A stretch of 46,044 nucleotides of DNA from JAVBPB01 sp031549965 (lineage in GTDB: Bacteria > Bacillota > Clostridia > Lachnospirales > Lachnospiraceae). Below the pieces are notes generated by a model. That model saw nothing but the letters and a program-made list of their open reading frames with translations. It was not told where the DNA came from and made no database searches. Made by a program: the position numbers and the translations under genes. The DNA lies in assembly GCA_031549965.1 (NCBI GenBank), contig JAVBPB010000098.1:1-46044 (forward strand). The letters run 5' to 3'. This document shows positions 35,148 through 42,479 of this stretch, one piece after another (the first letter of the stretch is position 1; each line of letters starts with the position of its first letter).

Positions 35148-36769
35148 GAGTTTTCTTCCTTTTCTTCTTTTATTTCAATAAAAATCTCCGAACACCTGAT
35201 TCTTTTTACAATGCCATAGTCACTATTCCTGTTTTCAAATATAACCTCTTCTTTTGAATCCTCCCTAAAAACAGATATAGTTTTTATCCACTTCCACTTT
35301 GGATTCTGTTCAATCAGCTCTAAACAATAAGTAGACAGTTGAAAATCCATAGAGCTTTCCCCAGTATACTCCTTTTGCTCGGCACGAAATACTTCTATAT
35401 CCATAGTGCGTATTTTAATTAATTCTACCATTATTTCTTTAAAAATCTCAACTGAAGGAATTAAGTCATCTAATTCCTGCGTACTTATTTCATCCTTTAT
35501 TTCACTTAAATAAATCTTTTCAGCATCAAAAGCATAGTTTAGAAGAACTGATAAGCTATTTAGATATTTGGTCTTTTTTTCTAGCAACCGCTTTTTATTT
35601 TCTTCCTTCCATTCTTCGTCTTCAACTTCTAAAATCTGCCCTTCATCATCCTTTATCTTTTCTTTTACAGGTTTTTGAATCTCTAAGGCTTTGTTTAAAT
35701 TATATATCTTAGGAAGCTCTTTAGAAAATAGAGGTGAAAGAAAGTAATGCATCTCCTCTAAATAATTTGCATCTTCAATTACTTTGTCATAAACTTCACT
35801 GCGAAACTGAAAGCGTTTAATTAATGCCATCTGAGAAAGTTCTTCCAGTTCCTTTGTGTAAACTGATTTTAAGTCAAAATGCAGGGAAAGTATCTTTTGA
35901 TGCTCATCTAACGCCCTGTTAAGGTAGTATTCTATGGTTTTTAAACTCTTTAAATTTTCTTCATCCTCAAGACCTAATTTCTTGATATGTATATCCTTTT
36001 CTTCCAGCTCAAAAACTCTTTTCTTTACATTATCACGGTATTGTACAAACTTTGCCTTTGTGTCTTCTATAATTTCAAGATTATCTTCCAGTATTGATTT
36101 ATAATCAGAAATAGAATATAATAATGCGTTCTTTCTTATTCGGTGCATTGCCTCTCTTATTTTTTGTAACTGTATACGAAAACGATTAAAAATATTTTTT
36201 ATGTCGTCAACAGCCTTACTATAAGATGCTTTTTCTAAATGCATTTTAAAGATCATTTCCTGAATGGTCAGCATCATATGGTTTTCAATTTCTAATGTAG
36301 ACAGCAAAAGCTGATAACCTTCATCTGTAAGATAATAAGAGGTTCTTTTTACATCTCCATCTAAATAAACGATTTTATTTTGAATAAAGCTAACAGAAAT
36401 TTCTTCATATGTTCCTTCCTCAAAGTTAAATCCCGGAAAATACATTGCCTTTCCTTCATCACACAATACAGTATTCACTATGAAATCTCCAAGCTCTCTG
36501 CACTCATCAAAGGATAATTTTTTCTGAAACCATCTCATGTTAACAGTATCTAAAAAGCTTCCAATATCATCCATAGTACAAAAATCTTCTTTTAAGGATT
36601 GCTCCATTAAAAATAAAAGTACTGAAAAAATAAGGTTAGTCTGTTCATGAAACTGCTCAAACCCGTATTTTTTCCATGTTCCTTTTTGCATACTGTTTTT
36701 AAATAATAAACCATAGGAGCCTACTTTTTTCATTCTCTTTGTAAAGTTCTTAAGATAATCAAATTCCAT
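35132..36769 (-). CDS. jetA: Wadjet JetA, kleisin-like subunit
   Basis: 545 aa. The N-terminal third is winged-helix-like (FEQFHEQTNLIFSVLLFLME, then YYLTDEGYQLLLST), followed by a long helical coiled coil (about 180-340) and a C-terminal small domain, matching the DUF5716-type JetA of clostridial Wadjet systems. Kleisins link the JetC neck and head. It is 125 bases downstream of jetD and overlaps jetB. AGGA lies before the ATG. Family recognition is from memory of the domain; context with JetB, JetC and JetD makes it firm. Confidence 0.83.
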   Translation of the reverse strand: MEFDYLKNFTKRMKKVGSYGLLFKNSMQKGTWKKYGFEQFHEQTNLIFSVLLFLMEQSLKEDFCTMDDIGSFLDTVNMRWFQKKLSFDECRELGDFIVNTVLCDEGKAMYFPGFNFEEGTYEEISVSFIQNKIVYLDGDVKRTSYYLTDEGYQLLLSTLEIENHMMLTIQEMIFKMHLEKASYSKAVDDIKNIFNRFRIQLQKIREAMHRIRKNALLYSISDYKSILEDNLEIIEDTKAKFVQYRDNVKKRVFELEEKDIHIKKLGLEDEENLKSLKTIEYYLNRALDEHQKILSLHFDLKSVYTKELEELSQMALIKRFQFRSEVYDKVIEDANYLEEMHYFLSPLFSKELPKIYNLNKALEIQKPVKEKIKDDEGQILEVEDEEWKEENKKRLLEKKTKYLNSLSVLLNYAFDAEKIYLSEIKDEISTQELDDLIPSVEIFKEIMVELIKIRTMDIEVFRAEQKEYTGESSMDFQLSTYCLELIEQNPKWKWIKTISVFREDSKEEVIFENRNSDYGIVKRIRCSEIFIEIKEEKEENSWLMN

Positions 36770-36894
36770 GTTTGTTTTCCTATCTATTATTTTGTAGTTT
36801 TTATATTTATTTTCAATAATTTTATTCTCTAATTTTATAAATTTATTTTCGACTTTAATCTTTTGCTTAAAAATTCTGAACTTTCTATAGCTTT

Positions 36895-37890
36895 TTATAA
36901 ATCAGAAATCATAATTATCTCTTGGGGAATATACTTTCTTCCTTCTAATAGATTTCTCATCTTTTCTTGTTCTGCTGTAGAAAATTCTTTCAAAAATTTC
37001 AAGCATTCACTGTATGATTGTCCATCTTTCGTGTGAGGGAGAGTTACATTCTCTGATTTTTTAAGCATTTCCTCATACCCCCTTATAAAAAGCTTAATAT
37101 TATATAAATCTCTAAATTTTTCATAAAAGCTTTCATAAATTCTAACGCCTTCATAATCCAAATCTCCAAAATATAAAAAAGTAACTTTGCTATCCATCAT
37201 ATAAGGCTCTGCACATAAAGAAAAATCTTTAAAAGATTTTATAATCCCTTTCCCTCTTCCATATATTATAGTTCCTACGCTTTCTCCTAATATAGTAGTA
37301 TTGCCTTTTAAAAGATGCTTTCTAAAACTATAAAATGTATCCTTGTTTTCAATTATTAAAATGTTTTGAGGAACCTGTTTATGATGTGAATAATATGCAA
37401 TAGGCTCACTGGTTTCGTACATATTTAATGCTTCTATGGGAAAAGAAAGATTTTTTAGTAATTGTCTGCCGCCGTTTTCTAAATATTTTTCCATAGAAAA
37501 AACCTCAAAGCTTCTTTCATTTACAGAACAAGGAGGGTTTTTATCTAATCTGGTATGATGCAGATAATTGCTTAATTTTAGTATGTTTTCTCTGTCTTTT
37601 TGATAGTTTGAGGGATTATTCTTATAGTAATCTATATTTAATTTAGGGTGGATTTTGTAATCTAATTCTTCAATCCATATGCCTTTAGGTTCTTCCTTTT
37701 TAATCCAATAGCTGTTAAACAATGCCGGCTTTTTTCCATTAGTTTTAGAAGCCTTTATTGGAGTTATTTCTTGTGAGTTTATTTTTTCCTTTATTAGTTC
37801 TGCAAGTTTTAAGTAATCGTCTATTTTATAAAAGGCTTGGATTTCTTCTATTGTCATTTTTGATTTTTGGGTTGTAGTTAGAGATTTCAT
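36895..37890 (-). CDS. jetD: Wadjet JetD, Toprim-type nuclease
   Basis: 331 aa. The C-terminal half is a Toprim fold related to topoisomerase VI: ILIIENKDTFYSF supplies the conserved Glu (about residue 180) and FLYFGDLDYEGVRIYE (about 240) the DxD pair that binds metal. The N-terminal 150 residues match the DUF3322-like arm that holds DNA. JetD cleaves plasmid DNA after JetABC extrude it. Here it is the first gene; many Wadjet loci place jetD last. AGGAG precedes the ATG, and a perfect 14-bp inverted repeat lies in the promoter region. The active-site residues appear intact. Confidence 0.86.
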   Translation of the reverse strand: MKSLTTTQKSKMTIEEIQAFYKIDDYLKLAELIKEKINSQEITPIKASKTNGKKPALFNSYWIKKEEPKGIWIEELDYKIHPKLNIDYYKNNPSNYQKDRENILKLSNYLHHTRLDKNPPCSVNERSFEVFSMEKYLENGGRQLLKNLSFPIEALNMYETSEPIAYYSHHKQVPQNILIIENKDTFYSFRKHLLKGNTTILGESVGTIIYGRGKGIIKSFKDFSLCAEPYMMDSKVTFLYFGDLDYEGVRIYESFYEKFRDLYNIKLFIRGYEEMLKKSENVTLPHTKDGQSYSECLKFLKEFSTAEQEKMRNLLEGRKYIPQEIIMISDL

Positions 37891-37914
37891 ATTGACTCCT
37901 GATTTAACTTTTTA

Positions 37915-37990
37915 TATGGTAAAATGTACTTTTATTTTGTGGGTTACACATTTAAGGGAAAAATTTGTTTAATGTTTACATTTTACCATA
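37915..37990. repeat. Perfect 14-bp inverted repeat upstream of jetD
   Basis: TATGGTAAAATGTA (37915-37928) and its exact complement TACATTTTACCATA (37977-37990) flank 48 bp, 25 bp upstream of the jetD start. It could be a pair of regulator sites or the stem of a large loop. No clear -35/-10 pair was found between them. Confidence 0.75.
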
Positions 37991-38027
37991 TTGTTCTGAT
38001 TAATTCAATTAAATGATTTTAATGTCA

Positions 38028-38102
38028 GCGTCAAAGAATTAATTTTATAAATTGAACTCTTAAGTGGCTGTTTTTTTTATTTTTTAAATATCAACTTATT
38101 TC
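38028..38102 (+). repeat. Direct repeat, copy 1
   Basis: Begins GCGTCAAAGAATTAATTTTA and runs about 75 bases through AATTGAACTCTTAAGTGGCT to a T-rich end. It is repeated in the same orientation at 39108-39182 with a few substitutions. The two copies flank the Rpn remnant. Confidence 0.8.
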
Positions 38103-38185
38103 TCAAAAATCTTATGAGTTATCCACATCATCAGATATTATTATAAACCAATATATAAATATTTGAAAGAAGCAATTTACTATAA

Positions 38186-38226
38186 TAAAAAAAGCACCCT
38201 ACACTAATTATTAGTACAGAATGCTA
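38186..38226 (-). terminator. Terminator downstream of the Rpn remnant
   Basis: On the minus strand AGCATTCTGTACTAAT pairs with ATTAGTGTAGGGTGCT through several G-U pairs and is followed by T7. It is the first terminator after the pseudogene end at 38380. Confidence 0.75.
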
Positions 38227-38379
38227 AATTTTGCAACAAATACCCTTTACCCTACTCTAAACCCATGATTCTACTGGGCTTAGTCCACAGTATAAGGTAT
38301 CAATACGAGGTGCATCATTATGAATCTATCATGCTTCATCATACGCTATAACCCTCTATTTTCAATACTTTCCATAATT
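38227..38379. other. Spacer between Rpn remnant and its terminator
   Basis: About 150 bases without a gene, repeat or motif that I can identify. Confidence 0.5.
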
Positions 38380-39014
38380 TTAACTGTTTACTTCCCGTTT
38401 TAGACCCTTAAGTTCTTCTAATGATAATCCCGTTTTTATCGCAATGGTTTCTAGGTCTAAAATATCCAATAAACTCATAGCTATTCTTATTTCAGCTCTT
38501 TTCTCTCCTTTTTTTCCCCTTTTTTCTGTCCTCTTCTCTCAGCCTCATCCTGCCATACTTCTTTTGCATCTTCCAAATTAAACTCTGTAAACAACATATT
38601 TATCACCTCCGAACCATTCTCCTCTAAAAACTCCTTAAGTATCCCTTGATTGATACAATCTTTCATCGCCTTATTAATGGATTCTTCTAATGTAAATTTC
38701 TTATTTTTATATGCTTTTACCTGATATATAAAATAACTATATTCCTTTAAGGTCTTACTTTTATTCAACACTTCTGCCGACTTATCATAGTTTATGTTTA
38801 TAACTTTTACCTTTAAATCTAGCATTGCTGGCATATCATATTCAATAAATGCATCGGATAAATTTAGTATTGTTTCTTTTGGATAATCAGTTGTACCATT
38901 ATATAATACTATAAATTCTGGTGTTGGTATTTTTATTTGTTCTTCTTTATAAATTGCTTTGGAATAAATTAGTTTTTCATATACTCTTGCTATATATATC
39001 AGAAATCTTAATGT
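38380..39014 (-). pseudogene. Rpn-family (PD-(D/E)XK) nuclease remnant, truncated and frameshifted
   Basis: The protein reads LRFLIYIARVYEKLIYSKAI, then IPTPEFIVLYNGTTDYPKET, the middle of an Rpn/transposase-like nuclease of about 300 aa. The N-terminal nuclease core is missing: a TGA precedes residue 1 and no start codon is in frame. Near the C-terminus the frame runs through A6-G4-A7 (38508-38527) and stops soon after. One extra A there would restore EKRAEIRIAMSLLDILDLET and KTGLSLEELKGLKREVNS, the proper family ending at 38380. A 115-codon ORF (38834-38487) is all that remains open from an ATG. Direct repeats flank the remnant. Confidence 0.75.
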
Positions 39015-39107
39015 TCATCTATGACACCTCTTTTTTATATTTTTTCTTTCCTTGCCCTAATTATACTATAAATACCTCTTTTTTTCAATAAAAAAGGTGG
39101 CAATACG

Positions 39108-39182
39108 GCGTCAAAGAATGAATTTTATAAATTGAACTCTCAAGTGGCTATTGTTTTCTTTTTATTAATATCCACCTATTTC
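39108..39182 (+). repeat. Direct repeat, copy 2
   Basis: Begins GCGTCAAAGAATGAATTTTA and matches the copy at 38028-38102, differing by a few substitutions and small indels in the T-rich end. Probably the footprint of a mobile element or of a duplication around the Rpn gene. Confidence 0.8.
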
Positions 39183-39204
39183 AAGATACACTGTTGTGTA
39201 TCTT
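39183..39204. promoter_or_regulatory. Palindrome, possible operator
   Basis: AAGATACAC-TGTT-GTGTATCTT, a perfect 9-bp inverted repeat with a 4-base loop directly after direct repeat 2. There is no T-run, so it is more like a protein-binding site than a terminator. It is 217 bases from the sigma factor start. Confidence 0.45.
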
Positions 39205-39420
39205 AATGTGTAGGATACATCTTTATCTGTAAATTAATCTATTCCTTGACACGCACAAGCAAGTAACTTACAATTTAATCACCAGAGCCAACACATCTAA
39301 TTCCTAAATATACTTATTTTACATATGATTTTATAGCCATATCTAAAATCATTCATATTTAATAAAAATATTTTAAAAAGTTGAAGACATTTAAACTCCC
39401 AACTCGTTATATTAATTGAG

Positions 39421-39945
39421 ATGCAAAAAAAGAGGGTGGAAAGAATCGATTCTGAAAAGCAAATAGAAAACCTAATAGACCAATATGGAAATCTGATTTT
39501 TTCCATATGCTTTAACATTACCAAAAATTACTTCGACGCCGAAGATCTAGCACAGGAAACCTTCCTTATAGCCTACAAAAACCTAGAAAACTTCGACGGT
39601 CAAAACGAAAAAGCCTGGCTTGCAAAAATTGCAACCAACAAATGCCTTGACTACATAAAATCTGCCAAACGCAGAATAATACCCACCAGTGATGATTACT
39701 TTCAAGACCTAAGCACTACTTCTACCCCTGAAAGCATCCTGCTTGAAGATGAAGTCAATACAAAACTAGAAAAAATATGTAAAAATCTCAAACCACCCTA
39801 TGATGAAATAGCAACCGATTATTTTTGCAAAGAATTAACAGTTGCAGATATTTCAAAAAAAAGCGGAAAAAACATAAAAACTATTCAAACCCAAATCTAC
39901 AGGGCTAAATCATTATTAAAAAAACTATGGAGAGAGGAGTTTTAA
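39421..39945 (+). CDS. ECF-type RNA polymerase sigma factor
   Basis: 174 aa. Region 2 (about 15-80) contains NYFDAEDLAQETFLIAYKNL for promoter melting and -10 recognition. Region 4 (about 115-170) contains LTVADISKKSGKNIKTIQTQ, then IYRAKSLLKKL, the helix-turn-helix for the -35. It directs polymerase to stress genes when its anti-sigma releases it. The next gene is a zinc-finger membrane anti-sigma factor. The ATG at 39421 has no good ribosome site, so the start is not certain. Likely target: its own operon of envelope proteins. Confidence 0.9.
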   Translation: MQKKRVERIDSEKQIENLIDQYGNLIFSICFNITKNYFDAEDLAQETFLIAYKNLENFDGQNEKAWLAKIATNKCLDYIKSAKRRIIPTSDDYFQDLSTTSTPESILLEDEVNTKLEKICKNLKPPYDEIATDYFCKELTVADISKKSGKNIKTIQTQIYRAKSLLKKLWREEF

Positions 39946-39947
39946 TT

Positions 39948-40451
39948 ATGGATTATAACAAACATCTAACAGAAGAAATACTAAATAAGTTTCATACAAA
40001 TAGTCTTAATGACAATGAATCTGTTAAATTATTAGAACATATTTCACATTGTGACTTTTGTGCAGAAAAATTCAGCAATAGCTTTAACAGTATAAATACC
40101 CTAAAAATGCCACCAGACTTTAAACAATCTATAATTAAAAAGAGTAAATTTATTAAAAGAGCAAACGCATCTTCTCCAAAACTTTTTCTTTTAAAGTACA
40201 GCCTTCGTGTATGTGCTTCAATGGCTGGTGCACTAATAATTATTTATAGTAGTACATTAGCACCAAAACTTGATTTTAGTGAGGCAAAATACAATAATTA
40301 CAAAGCTTTTGAATTAAGCCAACGTAGAATAGATACTTACATTACAGAAAATAATCAAAAAAATAGTAACACTAAAGTTTTAGACACCGTTAATAAAACA
40401 CTAACAAACATCTCAAATATAATAAAATCGGAGGTTCAAAATTATGATTAA
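39948..40451 (+). CDS. Zinc-finger membrane anti-sigma factor
   Basis: 167 aa from the ATG at 39948, chosen because AGAGGAG lies eight bases before it; another ATG at 39927 lacks a site. The N-terminal HISHCDFC (HxxxCxxC) is the ZAS/zf-HC2 motif that holds the sigma factor. One membrane helix follows (LRVCASMAGALIIIYSSTLA, about 85-105), then an extracytoplasmic tail of about 60 residues. It should sequester the sigma factor encoded just upstream until an envelope signal arrives. It overlaps the next gene by 8 bases. Confidence 0.85.
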   Translation: MDYNKHLTEEILNKFHTNSLNDNESVKLLEHISHCDFCAEKFSNSFNSINTLKMPPDFKQSIIKKSKFIKRANASSPKLFLLKYSLRVCASMAGALIIIYSSTLAPKLDFSEAKYNNYKAFELSQRRIDTYITENNQKNSNTKVLDTVNKTLTNISNIIKSEVQNYD

Positions 40452-40983
40452 GAAAAAAAATAAGTTCTTTACCTTTATACTTTCACTTATACCAGGGGTA
40501 GGGCAAATGTACATGGGTCTTATGAAACAGGGTCTCTCCATAATGGCATTATTAACCTTAATAATTTTTCTAAGTAATTTTTTCTACATTGACATATTTC
40601 TATATACAATACCTTTACTTTGGTTTTATTCATTTTTTGATTGTATGAATAAAGCTTCCTTAAGTGACGAGGTCTTCGCAACGTTAAAAGACAATTACTT
40701 ATTTTCATTTGACACTTTTATAGAAAATAAAAACAAATTTATACGCCAATACAAATTTATAATAGCCTTATTATTAATACTTGCAGGTTTCAAATTATTA
40801 TTTAGAAATATTTTATCAATGATTAATGTATATACTGGTATATATATTGATATTCAATTATTTAACTTTTTGAGTCAACTTGATTATTATGTTCCACAAT
40901 TAATAATTGGTCTATTAGTAATATGTATAGGTATAAAACTAATATTAGGAAAGAAGAAAGAACTTGTAAGCAAGGAGGTATAA
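40444..40983 (+). CDS. Multi-pass membrane protein of the ECF operon
   Basis: 179 aa. The N-terminus FILSLIPGVGQMYMGLMKQG resembles TM2-type membrane proteins, followed by about four further hydrophobic segments (residues about 30-70, 100-125 and 150-170). CGGAGG lies before the ATG, and the start overlaps the anti-sigma gene. No enzymatic motif is seen. By context it acts in the envelope response controlled by the sigma factor. Confidence 0.75.
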   Translation: MIKKKNKFFTFILSLIPGVGQMYMGLMKQGLSIMALLTLIIFLSNFFYIDIFLYTIPLLWFYSFFDCMNKASLSDEVFATLKDNYLFSFDTFIENKNKFIRQYKFIIALLLILAGFKLLFRNILSMINVYTGIYIDIQLFNFLSQLDYYVPQLIIGLLVICIGIKLILGKKKELVSKEV

Positions 40984-40984
40984 G

Positions 40985-41284
40985 ATGGCTATAAGAAGAG
41001 TCGGAACAGTTACACTGGGAATAGTTTTAGTAGTCTTTGGCTTAATTTTTATCTCAAGAATGTTTATTACAGGTTTATCATACCAGTTTATATTAAATCT
41101 TTGGCCCGTAATACTAATCATGTTAGGCATAGAAACCTTAATATATGCATTTAGATTTAAAGAAGAAAAAATCCATTATGATGTTGGAGCATTTATAATA
41201 ATATTTCTAATGAGTATTTTTTCAATAGTGATGGCAAGCTTTGAATTTATAATTGAACACGAATTATCAGGAATATTCTTTTAA
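40985..41284 (+). CDS. Small LiaI/LiaF-like membrane protein
   Basis: 99 aa with three hydrophobic helices. The segment VGTVTLGIVLVVFGLIFISR, followed by LWPVILIMLGIETLIYAFR, resembles the transmembrane region shared by LiaI/LiaF-type and DUF5668 proteins that respond to cell-wall damage. It starts 2 bases after the previous gene, with AAGGAGG before its ATG. The presence of such a protein supports a cell-envelope stress role for the operon. Confidence 0.75.
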   Translation: MAIRRVGTVTLGIVLVVFGLIFISRMFITGLSYQFILNLWPVILIMLGIETLIYAFRFKEEKIHYDVGAFIIIFLMSIFSIVMASFEFIIEHELSGIFF

Positions 41285-41305
41285 CAATGTATATTAATTT
41301 TTCAA

Positions 41306-41336
41306 ATGACCATGGTGTAATATACACCATGGTCAT
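41306..41336. terminator. Perfect hairpin between convergent genes
   Basis: ATGACCATGGTGTA (41306-41319) and TACACCATGGTCAT (41323-41336) form 14 pairs around a 3-base loop. It has only weak T-rich flanks, but its place between the ECF operon and the convergent aldo/keto reductase fits a bidirectional terminator. Confidence 0.7.
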
Positions 41337-41364
41337 CTAAAATTCACAACCCAATCGATGATTT

Positions 41365-42462
41365 TTAAAAATCAGCCAACTCTTTCAATCTTTTTATTAT
41401 CGGAAGCTTCTGGGTGCACAATTTCTCACATTGCCCACATTCAATACATTCCTTTGCCTTTTGATTAGTAATTCCCCAATGATTATCAAGCCTGTCTAAA
41501 GCAAATTTACCGCCACCATTAATAATATTTTCATTATAAGAATCTAATAATTTTGGAATAGGAATATCTACTGGACAACTGTCACAATATCCACAGCCAG
41601 TACATAAACTGTTTAATTCTTCTCCTAATCGTTTTGCGAATTTTTCTAAATATGCCTCATCTACTTTAGGAAGATTTTCACAAGCTAATACAGCATCTTC
41701 TAATTCTTTAATTGAAGAAATTCCCGGAAGTGTAACCGTAACCTCATCTTGTGCCAACAAAAACTTTAAGGCACTTACAGCTACACTATCATTAGTACCA
41801 TTAGTTAAAAAGCTAAAATAATCATCATGGTTTGGAATTAAACCACCACCTAATGGGTTCATAGTAATAGTACCAAGTCCTGCTTTATGACACGCTACAA
41901 CACCTTTTCTGCGGTAAGCAAAATTAACTGCATTGTAACCTAAAGTAACTCCTTCAACTAAACCATCACTGGCAATTTTAGCTATATCATCTCCATTTGT
42001 ATGAGATGAACAACATATATGTTCAATCAGTCCTTCTTCTTTTGCACGTAAGATTCCATCATATATACCGCCTTTTTTAGTCATGATTTCATATTCATCT
42101 AAGGTTTTAATACACCATAGGTTGTAAAATGTAATTTTAGGCACATTCAGTCTTTTTAGAGATTTTTCAACCATACGCCTTGCACCATCTGCATCTTTAG
42201 CATTCCAAAGTCCGCATTTAGTGGATACATTTATTTCTTTTCCATTCATATTTTTAAATGCTTCACCAAATATCAGCTCACTTTTATCATCACAATATCC
42301 TGGTGCTGTATCAAAATATGTAATGCCCATTTCACTTGCCCTTATTACCAATTCTGCTGCAATTCCAATATCCTTATTGTATTCGTCGGATAAAAATCTC
42401 ATTCCTCCAAAACCAATTGCTGAAACCTTTTTTCCTGTCTTGCCATATTCTTTATAGATCAT
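41365..42462 (-). CDS. Aldo/keto reductase with C-terminal 4Fe-4S domain
   Basis: 365 aa from the ATG at 42462, five bases after GGAGG; a TTG frame extends to 42474. A TIM barrel opens VSAIGFGGMRF and contains TYFDTAPGY, where the catalytic Asp and Tyr are expected. The C-terminal 90 residues carry CTGCGYCDSC-P and CIECGQCEKLC, two ferredoxin-like cluster motifs (the second with the distal Cys close by). Such fused reductases are common in clostridia, probably using ferredoxin-linked electrons. Substrate unknown. Gap to the upstream GGDEF gene is 17 bases, so the two may be co-transcribed. Confidence 0.88.
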   Translation of the reverse strand: MIYKEYGKTGKKVSAIGFGGMRFLSDEYNKDIGIAAELVIRASEMGITYFDTAPGYCDDKSELIFGEAFKNMNGKEINVSTKCGLWNAKDADGARRMVEKSLKRLNVPKITFYNLWCIKTLDEYEIMTKKGGIYDGILRAKEEGLIEHICCSSHTNGDDIAKIASDGLVEGVTLGYNAVNFAYRRKGVVACHKAGLGTITMNPLGGGLIPNHDDYFSFLTNGTNDSVAVSALKFLLAQDEVTVTLPGISSIKELEDAVLACENLPKVDEAYLEKFAKRLGEELNSLCTGCGYCDSCPVDIPIPKLLDSYNENIINGGGKFALDRLDNHWGITNQKAKECIECGQCEKLCTQKLPIIKRLKELADF

Positions 42463-42479
42463 AGCTACCTCCAAATATA

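Larger units (their letters stand above)
39015..39420. other. Intergenic region upstream of the sigma factor
   Basis: Contains the second direct repeat (39108-39182) and a palindrome (39183-39204). The remaining AT-rich 200 bases hold no convincing gene. No standard sigma-A promoter with good spacing was found, so the sigma factor may drive its own promoter. Confidence 0.5.

Noticed and set aside
38119..38127. DnaA box TTATCCACA, possible origin
   Set aside because: It is a single box with no cluster, no dnaA or replication gene nearby, and lies in ordinary AT-rich intergenic DNA.
39297..39524. 75-codon minus-strand ORF overlapping the sigma factor start
   Set aside because: It has no ribosome site, overlaps a well-supported gene on the other strand and its translation resembles no protein.
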